A DNA stretch of 34,794 nucleotides, taken from positions 1 through 34,794 of IMG/VR virus record IMGVR_UViG_3300022538_000701; one strand, 5' to 3'. The stretch is from a virus. Under the pieces are notes generated by a model, which saw nothing but the letters and a program-made list of their open reading frames with translations, had not been told where the DNA came from and did not search any database. Position 1 is the stretch's first letter. Each line of letters opens with the position of its first letter. Both the position numbers and the translations under genes were made by a program. Below, in pieces: positions 23,028 to 30,828 of this stretch.

Positions 23028-23227
23028 ATCATGCCCCTTTATAATCTCTTTATTTATCAGTATTTACCGAAAAACCAAAATCGTCCCGCCCCGTAAAAGG
23101 CGAGCCGCCGTCGTTTGGCAGGCACTCCGTTCACAATTTTTAGCTTGCCCCCGGCTATAATTATTCCAAAATTCAGGCTCATTACGCATAAGTTACACGC
23201 CCGACTGGGTATTCTTACTAGTACATA

Positions 23228-23305
23228 TGTGCTAATCCAGAGAGCCAGGGGTTATACCACCATGTACGGCGTACCACATATAATGTAAAACATTTGTGCT
23301 AATCC
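23228..23305 (-). promoter_or_regulatory. candidate regulated promoter with duplicated 11-bp sites
   Basis: In the 280-base gap ahead of the PLP gene (23028-23307), the motif TGTGCTAATCC occurs twice in direct orientation, at 23228-23238 and 23295-23305. Between them lies an extended -10-like element on the minus strand (TGGTATAAC, TATAAC at 23251-23256) and an 11-bp palindrome GTACGGCGTAC at 23264-23274. A leader of about 200 bases would follow. This is the layout of an operator-controlled promoter for the methylase-packaging operon. The -35 sequence is weak. Confidence 0.45.
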
Positions 23306-23307
23306 TA

Positions 23308-23538
23308 TCATCTCCTATTTTGATGCGCCAGAACAAACCACACTACACAACCTGCTATGTGAGCTATAAAGGATAACCATAAGCCCAACGTAACAAAAGC
23401 CATAGCAAAGACACAGAGTATGCTTCCGAACACAAGGCACGTGGACTTGGGCGGCGCACGCTTTGCTTTTATTGCAGGTATCAACGCCCCTGTAAGCCCA
23501 AAGCTACCCACCATTATTGCAACGTCTTGCCAAATCAT
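23308..23538 (-). CDS. small membrane protein
   Basis: 76 residues with three likely hydrophobic segments (near 5-22, 35-52 with CLVFGSILCVFAMAFVTLGL, and 55-70). A basic loop (AIKAKRAPPKST) lies between the first two. Start and upstream stop overlap (ATGA). Similar small phage membrane proteins are of unknown function. A second holin-like protein is possible, although it lies far from the lysis-like cluster. Confidence 0.55.
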   Translation of the reverse strand: MIWQDVAIMVGSFGLTGALIPAIKAKRAPPKSTCLVFGSILCVFAMAFVTLGLWLSFIAHIAGCVVWFVLAHQNRR

Positions 23539-24596
23539 TTGCCACCCCCCAGCCTTATAGGGAACACCTGCGCTATTCCCCTATCCGTAATACCCAACAT
23601 CAATTGCCCACAATCGCCCACACGCCCCAGCACTTCCCGGCTCCAGTCATCATCAGTGAGCAATGTGCCGTTGAACCAAGCCTCGCCCACGTTAAAGAAG
23701 TGGTGGAAGTGCCCGCCGGCTACATAATCAAAAGGATGGGGCATACTGTTATGCCATAAGTCTATCTTGGTCTTAATACCGTTGTAAGGTTTACCACCAC
23801 CAATAGAAAACTGGTCGCCATGTATCAACAACCAATTAGTCTTGCCTACCCTTGCATAGTTATACCAAGACGCAGTGGCTATATTAAACTGAACATTGCG
23901 CCACGCCATTCCCTTTGCCTCCCACGCCAGGTAAGCAACAGTATCCCAGTTCGCCGTTTTGCTGGGGGCAAACTTGCCCATTGAGCCATGATTGCCCCTC
24001 ACTGTTGAAATCAATACCTGTTCAAACATGCCCGCCAGTCGCCCGGTAAACAGCACCAATTGTGGCACGGCGATATTATAAACCTGTAGCAAAACATTGT
24101 GCTCAAGTTCCTCCAACGTTATATTCCTGCCGATTGATTCACCGACAACAATATCACCCAAGCCAAAGATATGCAGGCGCTTTACTGTGTACTTGAGACG
24201 CAACCAAGCAACAATCTCAGCTATCTGTTCAACCAGCAACGCCATACGCTCCCCCGCAACCTCAGCATCAAAGGAAGATGTCAGCCGCCCAAAATGCAAA
24301 TCGGATAGTTCAAGCACCAACTCCATCCACCTGCCCGTGCCCACGTGTGCAACTTTTGGTGGTACGAACAAAGCAGGAGGCAGCTCACGGCTAACCTCCA
24401 TGCAATAGTCACGCACTTGCCCCAATGCTAATTGTAGTTCACCCTTACGCTTGGGGCGGTGGATGCCAAGCTCAAAGCCCCACCTGTAAAGCGTACCGCT
24501 TGCTTTACCCCATATACGTTCTAGGTCTTTTATACTTAGATTGGGATCGGTAAACTGTTGTATAAACTTGGCTTTATTTTCAGCACTAAGATGCAA
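23535..24596 (-). CDS. HTH-fused calcineurin-like metallophosphoesterase
   Basis: 353 residues with a TTG start behind AAAGGAG. Residues 1-55 look like a helix-turn-helix (IKDLERIWGKASGTLYRWG). The rest has the full set of calcineurin-type metal ligands: DLH at 99-101, GD at 147-148, GNH at 201-203, HGD at 259-261 and GHFH at 295-298. The family includes Mre11/SbcD nucleases and phosphodiesterases, and phage members often occur near replication genes. It follows the replisome gene, so a role in DNA end processing is plausible. No partner ATPase (SbcC/Rad50-like) was seen. Confidence 0.8.
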   Translation of the reverse strand: MHLSAENKAKFIQQFTDPNLSIKDLERIWGKASGTLYRWGFELGIHRPKRKGELQLALGQVRDYCMEVSRELPPALFVPPKVAHVGTGRWMELVLELSDLHFGRLTSSFDAEVAGERMALLVEQIAEIVAWLRLKYTVKRLHIFGLGDIVVGESIGRNITLEELEHNVLLQVYNIAVPQLVLFTGRLAGMFEQVLISTVRGNHGSMGKFAPSKTANWDTVAYLAWEAKGMAWRNVQFNIATASWYNYARVGKTNWLLIHGDQFSIGGGKPYNGIKTKIDLWHNSMPHPFDYVAGGHFHHFFNVGEAWFNGTLLTDDDWSREVLGRVGDCGQLMLGITDRGIAQVFPIRLGGGK

Positions 24597-24756
24597 TTAA
24601 AAACTCCTTTGGCTTTCGTCCTTCTCTTCTACATTGCGGGCAGGCACAAACTATCCTTCCTTGTTGTGAATCATACCACCACCACGTTTCGTCGATATCA
24701 TTAGATGGTATTACTTTGTCGCAACAATCACAGCGTAGTTCCCCTATCCTTTCCAT
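24586..24756 (-). CDS. 56-residue zinc-ribbon protein
   Basis: A small gene with start at 24756. CDCC at residues 9-12 and CACPQC near 37-42 give a four-cysteine zinc site, with a Trp-rich middle (DETWWWYDS) and basic tail. Its end encodes the ribosome site of the following phosphoesterase and overlaps its TTG start by 11 bases, a sign of translational coupling. Function unknown. Confidence 0.6.
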   Translation of the reverse strand: MERIGELRCDCCDKVIPSNDIDETWWWYDSQQGRIVCACPQCRREGRKPKEFLIAS

Positions 24757-24758
24757 TC

Positions 24759-25016
24759 CTATTCCGTATGCCTCAACACAGTCCGCATTTTTTGCGTAGT
24801 GGCATGGTCAAACATGATACGAAAGACCGACCAATTTCCAAGGCCGCTTGCGCCACTTACTTGCTGATAAATCTCAACGAACAACTCACCATCACTATTA
24901 AGCCCCACAACAGCCTTAAAATCGCCCACTGGCGAAACATTAAAGCGCTGCCGATTTAGTATTTCCTCATTTATCTTTACAATCCTAATATCCTGTGAAC
25001 GTGGTTCTTGCATCAT
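24759..25016 (-). CDS. hypothetical protein behind the replisome gene
   Basis: 85 residues. Its ATG overlaps the stop of the replisome gene. It contains beta-strand-like stretches (NVSPVGDFKAVVGLNSDGEL) and no recognised motif. Tight coupling suggests expression together with the replisome, so a replication accessory role is possible. Confidence 0.55.
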   Translation of the reverse strand: MMQEPRSQDIRIVKINEEILNRQRFNVSPVGDFKAVVGLNSDGELFVEIYQQVSGASGLGNWSVFRIMFDHATTQKMRTVLRHTE

Positions 25017-28000
25017 ATTAACTCCCCCAAGTTGTTGCCTATTTTGTATTTTACCACAAGCGGCACAGGAAATGCAATGTCTTGCATGGCGGCTTGCAAC
25101 TTCGGCACTAACTCATCAAGCCTTGCCTCAGGTATGTCAAATATCAATTCATCGTGTATATTGATGGAAGGCGTCCATATTGCCCCCACCTTAGCGGTGG
25201 ATAACTTAAACAATTCGGCAGCCGTGCCAGCTATAGGGAAGTTGACCGCCTCACGAAAGCCTTCCTCCTTTATACGTCTCGTACCACTAAATACTTTGTA
25301 AATGTAGCGCCTACGACCAAAGTAATCCTCAACATAACCATCCCTCAAAACATCAGCCTTGGTGCGCCCTTGCCAGACCCCCAACCCCTGAAGCATGTCA
25401 TAATAATCCCGTATAATTTGCCTGCATTGCTCCAAACTTGGCGGGTTGCCCATACGTTCCAAATCAAACTCCCCCATAGGCGCATTTAAGTATGTATGCA
25501 AACCTTGAGCAGTACCTAGAAACATACTCAAATAATTGGCTGATTTGACCACATACCTATGCGAAGGTTCATGGTCGCCAAACAGTCTATCAGCCAGCCA
25601 ATTATGTATATCCATTTCCCTATCCTGATATGCCTTCATCAGTGCCTCATCACCTGTTACGGCGGCCATAGCCCTCATATCAATTTGACTGTAATCCATA
25701 CTGACCAGCTTACAGCCCGGACTCGCAATAAAGGGTCGCCGTGCCTCAAGCGTATGGGGCAGGTTTTGCAGGTTTGGCTCGCTTGATGAAAGTCTTGCTG
25801 TGGCGACACGAGCTTGACTAAAGGTGGAATGTATAATACCATTCTTATCAGTCAATTCAAGGCAGGCATCGGCATAGGTTGAAATCAGCTTGCTTAATTG
25901 ACGCCACCTCAAAATAATAGGTATAGCAGGATGGTCGTCCATAACTGAAGCCAGTATTTCCTTGCCCGTAGCATACTGTGTGGATTGTTCTGTTTTGGGC
26001 AACTTTATACCTTCTTTTACAAGCCATTCGCCAAGCTGTTTGGGGCTGCTTATTTGCTTTGGTATCAAACCATATTCATCCTCAAGTACAGCCTGCGCAG
26101 TTGCCCGTTGTTTATCAAGCCCCGCCCGCCAATCACGCACATACTCAAGGTCTACCCGTACGCCTTTCCTTTCCATATCAATCAGCACAGGCAGCAGGGG
26201 CTTTTCAATGTTCTCATATATCCAACGCTCACGGTCATCCGCCAGTTGCCACAAGTAGCCCCACAAGCGAACTGTGGTGTCGGTATCTTGGCAGCAATAC
26301 TTGGCTAACTTATCAAGCGATAACTCGGCGGTAATGGCACTGCAATCCTTGTGGTCGACATTCAATTCTTGCGTCTCCAGCACCTTTAAGTGTAAGTTTG
26401 GATAGCCCATGCAGTATGCCAGCAACATAGTATCATCAATCTCTTTGCCTTCCCATTTGTAGCCCTCACGTTCCAGTATTTGCAGGTCATATTTCGCATT
26501 ATGGAACAATAAATATCGCCATTCAGGGCAGTCATTAAGACAATCAACAATCTTCCCGTTGGGGTAAAAACAAGCCATGCCGGGGTGCAAGGAAATAGCG
26601 CCACCCAAAAGCCCCCCATAAAGCCCGGCTGTTTCAGTATCAATGCAGACAAAATCCTTTTCAAACGCCTCGGGGCTGAGTTCGCCGATGCTGTATTCGC
26701 CTTCTATTTCGCTTACAACAGGCAAGCCTTCAAAGCGCTCAAAATCTAGGGTCGCAGCGTTAGCGTAGAACGGGTTGCGCAAGCCCGCCGATGGATGATA
26801 CATAATGATATACGTTATATCGCCACGCCGAACCTTTTTGCCATGATAGCGTGCTATAGAGTAATCAGGCAATAAGGCGCTTACCGCCACATCGCCCAAT
26901 AAAAAGATACGCTTGGGTTTCAATCGTTCCACCTCCGCCTGTAACCTTGGCAAGCAACATTTAATAGCTTTGCTTGTAGGCTTACCAATCTTTTTGCCCT
27001 TCTTGGGTGGGTGGCATAAGCATGTATTGGTAACATAGCAATCAGCCTGCCTAAGATTTGCTATATCAAGCAATTCATCCAAGCGCCTACCGGCTCTGCC
27101 CACAAAGGGCGTGCCCGCTTTAGCTTCATCCTCACCCGGCGCTTCGCCCACGAGCATTATTCCCCCACCCCCCTCCACCCCATATCCCTCAACCCTTGGA
27201 CGTCCCTTTAATGGGCAATGCGCACAGTCTGCAAGCCCCATCTCAGCCACCCTATAATTTTTAATCTTAGATACTGTTACCCCTATTCCCCCCTCCCCCC
27301 CCGAGTTTGGGGGTTGACCAGCTAGGGGGGCAATAACAGCCCCTATGTGGTTATCTTCAAGGTGGGTATCGGTGGGTATCGGTTTTGCATCGGGTATGCC
27401 TCGTCCTGTAATGATTGCTTTTAGGTTGTCTATCCAATTTCGTATTTTCTGTTCTGTCTCCCCACTGGGGTATTGTTCACCTTTCAAATAGAAATTGATT
27501 GACCGTCTATCAATGCCTATTTCTTCGGCGCATTCGCTTTTAGTTTTGCCCAGCTTCCTAGCAAGTATTATCCCTTGGTCAAGCAAATCAGCTATAAACG
27601 GGCGACCCAAGCCTTCCCTTGTTTCCTTATCAAGTTCCCTCCAATCGGCAATAGCCGCCGTTCTTGTAATACCCTCATAGGCAATGCACCAATCGGCGAC
27701 ATCCCATGCCCTTGTCGTGCCTTCAAGCCTGCCGTAATACTTCTCCTCGGGCAACCCGGAGTAAAGCAGTTTGGTAGCGCAGAAGGCGGCAAGCATCTTG
27801 CCCAGCGTCCCTTTTGCCAGTTCAACCCCCCGCCCCGCACTCTCTCCGCTTGCCGTGTGGTGGAGAAAGATGACGGCGCAGTGCAATTCATCAACCATTT
27901 TGCTGGCAAGCTCCCTGACCTCATCCGCCTCTTCCTTGCTGTTGTAATCTTTGACAAAGGATTGGATGCTGTCCATTATCAGCACCTCGCTTTGTTCGGC

Positions 28001-29107
28001 GACCAAGGTATTCCACAGGCTTTCAACGCTCGGCTTATCCCACAACCTAACGTTGCGCCCGTCAAGAATAATTAGGCCGCCAGCCTCACCCAACGTCGTC
28101 TGCATTGCCTTTGCCTGTTTCGCAATGCTAGTGCCACGTTGTTCAAAGTTGATATAGGCTACCCGCTTTGCCTTTGGAACGGCGAGCACGCCCAGCACCG
28201 GTTTGCCTTGGCTCAGTGGGATAGCAAGTGATAAGCCCAGAGTGGTCTTGCCAATGCCTGACACACCTGAGATGATGGCTGTTGCGTTTTCACCACCCTC
28301 AAGAAATTGGTCAATGATTGCTTCAATATGCTCTTCCTCAATTTCATCGGTGAGCCGTATAATTGGCACTGACAAGCGCAGTTTTATTTCAGCCCAAATC
28401 TTCTCCGGCAGGCTAAATCCCATTGTTCTGCTATCGTCCAGCAGTTTGGTTAGTGTGCCCTTGGCGGGGCAGCCGAAGCAGTGAAATACGCCCTTTGCCG
28501 GGTTGATAAACAGGCTGGCATGTTCGTCGTTGTGGTAGGGGCAGTTCATTTTAATTTCGGCGCTGTGGAGACGTTCCCATTCTTTGTCATAGTTAAGATA
28601 CGTCTTCAGCCAACTTTCATAGGGAACAACAAAGGGTTCATCATACAGGGCTACCCATTCCCGTTGTGGTGTATCGGGTGCGATATCCAGCGCTTTGTCC
28701 CCGCCAATACCAAGCTCCCAAAATTCAGCGCCTAACAGTGGATTGTGTTCTTTAACTGCAAACGGTGCAACGTCCGCCCGCATTACCACATGAGAGCCTC
28801 TGGCGCTTTTGTGGATGCAGCAGCCTTCACCGAATGCGCCCGCCTGTTTTAAGGTCTTGAATACCTCAAGTGTATCGCAATCTATACTGAAAAGATTGTG
28901 GGATAGTACAAAAGCAAGCCCCCAAGGTTGCTGTTTAACGAACCACTCCTCATATTCCTTATCTGTGGGCAGTTGGGTTTGATACTTTGTCCACTCAATT
29001 AGGGGCTTCTTTGACTTTGCAATGGGTATTACAGCGCAATCCCATACATCAGTGTAGAATCGCACAAAATCCATACGTGTCCAACCTGTTGTATCAATCA
29101 ATCTCAT
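25013..29107 (-). CDS. single-chain replisome: Prim-Pol, zinc, helicase, HTH, UDG, exonuclease, PolA
   Basis: A 1364-residue protein. In order: Prim-Pol domain (about 10-170) with D76 and D78 (SIDCDT), H106 (RGSHV) and D141; CHC2-like zinc motif C189, H192, C210, C213; RecA/RepA-type ATPase with Walker A GVSGIGKTT at 281-289, Walker B LIMDS at 376-380 and H416/H417; HTH at about 519-563; Gly-rich linker; family 4 uracil-DNA glycosylase (622-795) with GEAPGEDE, PFVGRAG, HPS and Fe-S cysteines C628, C631, C698, C718; 3'-5' exonuclease with D823/E825, N870/D874 and Y937/D941; family A polymerase with motif A at 1138-1145, motif B at 1184-1198 and HDE at 1318-1320. All domains look intact, so one polypeptide could prime, unwind, copy, proofread and scan for uracil. 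The start has a weak AAGGA site. An iteron array lies directly upstream. SPO1-type phages have UDG-PolA and apicoplasts have primase-helicase-PolA fusions (from memory); this combination is unfamiliar to me. Confidence 0.93.
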   Translation of the reverse strand: MRLIDTTGWTRMDFVRFYTDVWDCAVIPIAKSKKPLIEWTKYQTQLPTDKEYEEWFVKQQPWGLAFVLSHNLFSIDCDTLEVFKTLKQAGAFGEGCCIHKSARGSHVVMRADVAPFAVKEHNPLLGAEFWELGIGGDKALDIAPDTPQREWVALYDEPFVVPYESWLKTYLNYDKEWERLHSAEIKMNCPYHNDEHASLFINPAKGVFHCFGCPAKGTLTKLLDDSRTMGFSLPEKIWAEIKLRLSVPIIRLTDEIEEEHIEAIIDQFLEGGENATAIISGVSGIGKTTLGLSLAIPLSQGKPVLGVLAVPKAKRVAYINFEQRGTSIAKQAKAMQTTLGEAGGLIILDGRNVRLWDKPSVESLWNTLVAEQSEVLIMDSIQSFVKDYNSKEEADEVRELASKMVDELHCAVIFLHHTASGESAGRGVELAKGTLGKMLAAFCATKLLYSGLPEEKYYGRLEGTTRAWDVADWCIAYEGITRTAAIADWRELDKETREGLGRPFIADLLDQGIILARKLGKTKSECAEEIGIDRRSINFYLKGEQYPSGETEQKIRNWIDNLKAIITGRGIPDAKPIPTDTHLEDNHIGAVIAPLAGQPPNSGGEGGIGVTVSKIKNYRVAEMGLADCAHCPLKGRPRVEGYGVEGGGGIMLVGEAPGEDEAKAGTPFVGRAGRRLDELLDIANLRQADCYVTNTCLCHPPKKGKKIGKPTSKAIKCCLPRLQAEVERLKPKRIFLLGDVAVSALLPDYSIARYHGKKVRRGDITYIIMYHPSAGLRNPFYANAATLDFERFEGLPVVSEIEGEYSIGELSPEAFEKDFVCIDTETAGLYGGLLGGAISLHPGMACFYPNGKIVDCLNDCPEWRYLLFHNAKYDLQILEREGYKWEGKEIDDTMLLAYCMGYPNLHLKVLETQELNVDHKDCSAITAELSLDKLAKYCCQDTDTTVRLWGYLWQLADDRERWIYENIEKPLLPVLIDMERKGVRVDLEYVRDWRAGLDKQRATAQAVLEDEYGLIPKQISSPKQLGEWLVKEGIKLPKTEQSTQYATGKEILASVMDDHPAIPIILRWRQLSKLISTYADACLELTDKNGIIHSTFSQARVATARLSSSEPNLQNLPHTLEARRPFIASPGCKLVSMDYSQIDMRAMAAVTGDEALMKAYQDREMDIHNWLADRLFGDHEPSHRYVVKSANYLSMFLGTAQGLHTYLNAPMGEFDLERMGNPPSLEQCRQIIRDYYDMLQGLGVWQGRTKADVLRDGYVEDYFGRRRYIYKVFSGTRRIKEEGFREAVNFPIAGTAAELFKLSTAKVGAIWTPSINIHDELIFDIPEARLDELVPKLQAAMQDIAFPVPLVVKYKIGNNLGELI
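27162..27302 (-). other. two G-rich tracts on the coding strand at the helicase-UDG junction
   Basis: On the coding strand, runs of G at 27280-27302 (8, 6 and 4 G in sequence) and at 27162-27181 (5, 6, 2 and 4 G) lie in the linker and early UDG segment (residues 603-610 and 643-649). They could form G-quadruplexes. The linker coding is low-complexity Gly-rich. This may mark a recent domain fusion or a pause site during translation or replication. Confidence 0.4.
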
Positions 29108-29142
29108 AGTGCCATAATCCTTAACTTTTTTAGTCTACGCCT

Positions 29143-29213
29143 GATTCACTACTTTTATAACCGGCGCAGGGATTCACTATTTTTTTAAGGTGCGCAGGGA
29201 TTCACTACTTTTA
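29143..29213. repeat. three 28-bp-spaced iterons upstream of the replisome gene
   Basis: GATTCACTA occurs at 29143-29151, 29171-29179 and 29199-29207, exactly 28 bases apart. The second and third extend to a longer unit that includes GCGCAGGGATTCACTA, and all are followed by T-rich sequence. Directly repeated units beside a replication gene are typical of iterons bound by an initiator. The gap 29108-29285 (178 bases) holds no gene. Confidence 0.75.
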
Positions 29214-29269
29214 GGCGGAACAAATCTCCATCAATGTAATCATTGACTTAATGATTTCATCCGCCTAAA
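29210..29269. other. nested inverted repeats, candidate replication origin
   Basis: TTTAGGCGGA (29210-29219) and TCCGCCTAAA (29260-29269) form a 10-bp inverted repeat. Inside it are TCAATG/CATTGA (29231-29236 and 29241-29246) and AATCAT/ATGATT (29238-29243 and 29251-29256). The interior is AT-rich. With the iterons beside it and a primase-helicase-polymerase gene downstream, it is the best origin candidate in the window; operator function is an alternative. Confidence 0.55.
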
Positions 29270-29285
29270 TTTCGATTGTAGTGCG

Positions 29286-29624
29286 CTACTTTATACTGTA
29301 GTAACGCCCCAGTTTGCCCTTTACCCTTATAATTTGAATGAGTACGGGTAAATACTGCTTGGCCATCTGCTTGAGGGCGTCGATTACAACCGTACCGCCA
29401 CAGGCGGTGGTGCATAGTTCATCCTTCCAATGGAACTGCATAACGGCGAACTCGCCGCCATACTGTTTGCTTGGCAGGATTACAAAATCCAGCAGTTCAA
29501 TTTCCTCGCCGAGTATGTCCTCGACACCTCCATCAAGCCGCCGTCCTTCAAGTTGCACGCCTACGCCTACGGTAACAAAATCAGTTAGCCTTTTCTTTGG
29601 TGTTACTTTTGGTGGTGGGCACAT
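29286..29624 (-). CDS. possible single-stranded DNA-binding protein
   Basis: 112 residues with strand-rich pattern, including ILGEEIELLDFVILPSKQYG, FAVMQFHWKD and a C-terminal VKGKLGRYYSIK. The strong AAAGGAGGT ribosome site suggests high expression. Its place just before the origin and replisome gene, after a nuclease and HNH-like gene, fits an OB-fold SSB. No acidic C-terminal tip of the bacterial SSB kind is present. The call is by position and fold impression. Confidence 0.45.
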   Translation of the reverse strand: MCPPPKVTPKKRLTDFVTVGVGVQLEGRRLDGGVEDILGEEIELLDFVILPSKQYGGEFAVMQFHWKDELCTTACGGTVVIDALKQMAKQYLPVLIQIIRVKGKLGRYYSIK

Positions 29625-29712
29625 TGTTATGACCTCCTTTCCTTAATTTTGATAGTCCCCAACCTCGTATTCGGCAGATATGTCTCAGTTTTCGTTCATC
29701 CGCTTTGTTCAT
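29581..29712 (-). CDS. 43-residue basic peptide, overlapping gene
   Basis: The ATG overlaps the stop of the HNH-like gene (ATGA) and the frame runs into the first 44 bases of the SSB-like gene. The product is basic (MNKADERKLRHICRIRGWGL). It fills the otherwise empty gap and its coding DNA contains the ribosome site of the next gene. It may be only a short coupling peptide. Confidence 0.4.
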   Translation of the reverse strand: MNKADERKLRHICRIRGWGLSKLRKGGHNNVPTTKSNTKEKAN

Positions 29713-29957
29713 TGTGCTTCGTATGTTACTATGACCCTTGCATCGGGCAAGCCCTGCCCGGCTCGTGCCAGCGCCAACAGGTTAGCCACCTTTTTGGGGT
29801 CGGCTAAAAGTTTCACCCGCCCCAACAGGGTAACTAAATAGTGGCATCCCCGGCATACGTCAACTTCGGGCGAGCCAGGTTGCCCCTGCCCAAGAACGTG
29901 ATGGGATTGAAAGTATTTTTTCTTAGCTTTGTTGCACACCCAACATCGTTTCATCAT
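29709..29957 (-). CDS. small HNH-like zinc protein
   Basis: 82 residues with CWVC at 5-8, a central HHVLGQGQPG segment (His 19, 20) and CRGC at 35-38. Two CxxC knuckles around His-His resemble the treble-clef finger of small HNH nucleases. The rest is helical. Only one catalytic HH pair is visible and no clear N residue, so nuclease activity is uncertain. It overlaps the RecB-like nuclease gene upstream. Confidence 0.55.
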   Translation of the reverse strand: MMKRCWVCNKAKKKYFQSHHVLGQGQPGSPEVDVCRGCHYLVTLLGRVKLLADPKKVANLLALARAGQGLPDARVIVTYEAQ

Positions 29958-30670
29958 AATCTATCCAATGTCAGCTTTTTGAAAATGCGGTCTAAGCTTC
30001 TACGTGGGTCTTTACTTTTGCGCAACCCGTAGACCATGCGCAGGTATCTAAATATCTCCAATTCGGTAAAAAGCCTATCATAGCGGGAATGTGTTAGCCT
30101 TCCATCCGTTTTGCTTAATTGGATAATATGGGCGTTGGCAATAGGCTGGTCGGGATTGTTCTCATTCCACATCGCCCAGTACGCAGCCAGTTGGTAAAGC
30201 ATTTCATCATAGACCGCCTTGCTGGTCTTAATATCAACTAACCATATCTCATCAAGGTTGTGCTCGTAAGCTATACAATCTATAGTACCACCACATTGCA
30301 TTGCTTCGCTCACAAGGCTATGCTCGACCTTTATTATTTCAAGTGCCTGTTGTTCCCACCACTGCTTGAAATTGGTGAATGCAACCTGGGCGATTTTAAT
30401 GCTGGAGGGTACGAAATCATCAAGTTTGGGGTCAATACCTTTAAGGTAACATTCCACGAGGTAGTGGGCAATTGTGCCTATATTAGCGGCTTTGTCGGTA
30501 ACTTTACGATAATCTTCACCATGCATCCCCAAATCCCACGCCCAATGTACAAGGGCGGGCTTGTTTAGCAATGATATTATGGTGGTCACACCCGGAACTA
30601 CCTGCCCTTGCTCATTTTTATACCGGATATGGGCTTTTGTGCTGCTTGTTGTTTCTTTAGTTATGGCCAT
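29954..30670 (-). CDS. PD-(D/E)XK nuclease (RecB/Cas4-like)
   Basis: 238 residues from the ATG at 30670 (an upstream in-frame TTG would add eight residues but lacks a better ribosome site). The nuclease core shows H69 (GTIAHYLVE), GGTID with D131, D146 and K148 (LVDIKTSK), and Q160 (YQLAAYW). This is the RecB/Cas4-type fold, normally an exonuclease used for recombination or DNA processing. No Cys cluster of the Cas4 Fe-S type was seen. Likely a partner of the replication module. Confidence 0.8.
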   Translation of the reverse strand: MAITKETTSSTKAHIRYKNEQGQVVPGVTTIISLLNKPALVHWAWDLGMHGEDYRKVTDKAANIGTIAHYLVECYLKGIDPKLDDFVPSSIKIAQVAFTNFKQWWEQQALEIIKVEHSLVSEAMQCGGTIDCIAYEHNLDEIWLVDIKTSKAVYDEMLYQLAAYWAMWNENNPDQPIANAHIIQLSKTDGRLTHSRYDRLFTELEIFRYLRMVYGLRKSKDPRRSLDRIFKKLTLDRL

Positions 30671-30828
30671 TTTATTCCCTTTCTCTTTCTCCAATGCTTC
30701 AAGCAGAGTCTCTTCTGATTTTTGCCAGTGCCTATCAACCCGCTAATCCCGTTGGTCTCACAGCAACAGTCACCACAGACAAGCTATTTGTTGTGGATTT
30801 TATTCCCTAGCTTTATTGTCTTGCTCAT
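30661..30828 (-). pseudogene. Cys-rich zinc-finger frame split by an in-frame TAG
   Basis: An ATG at 30828 (overlapping the stop of the 49-residue gene as ATGA) opens a frame that meets TAG at 30784-30786 after 14 codons. The same frame continues 40 more codons with CGDCCC and CLKHW, i.e. a C-x2-CCC...C-x3-H zinc-finger pattern, and ends with TAA inside the nuclease start. Either it is a nonsense-mutated gene, or the TAG is read through. The rest of the window uses TAG normally, so recoding across the genome is not supported. Confidence 0.4.

Noticed and set aside
27575-28075. A 166-codon plus-strand reading frame inside the replisome gene
   Set aside because: It is antisense to strongly conserved helicase motifs, has no ribosome site and no recognisable domain, so it is a shadow frame.
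29954-30670. Assignment of the nuclease as a CRISPR Cas4
   Set aside because: The Cas4 Fe-S cysteines are missing and no CRISPR array or other cas gene is nearby. A general RecB-like nuclease is the safer call.
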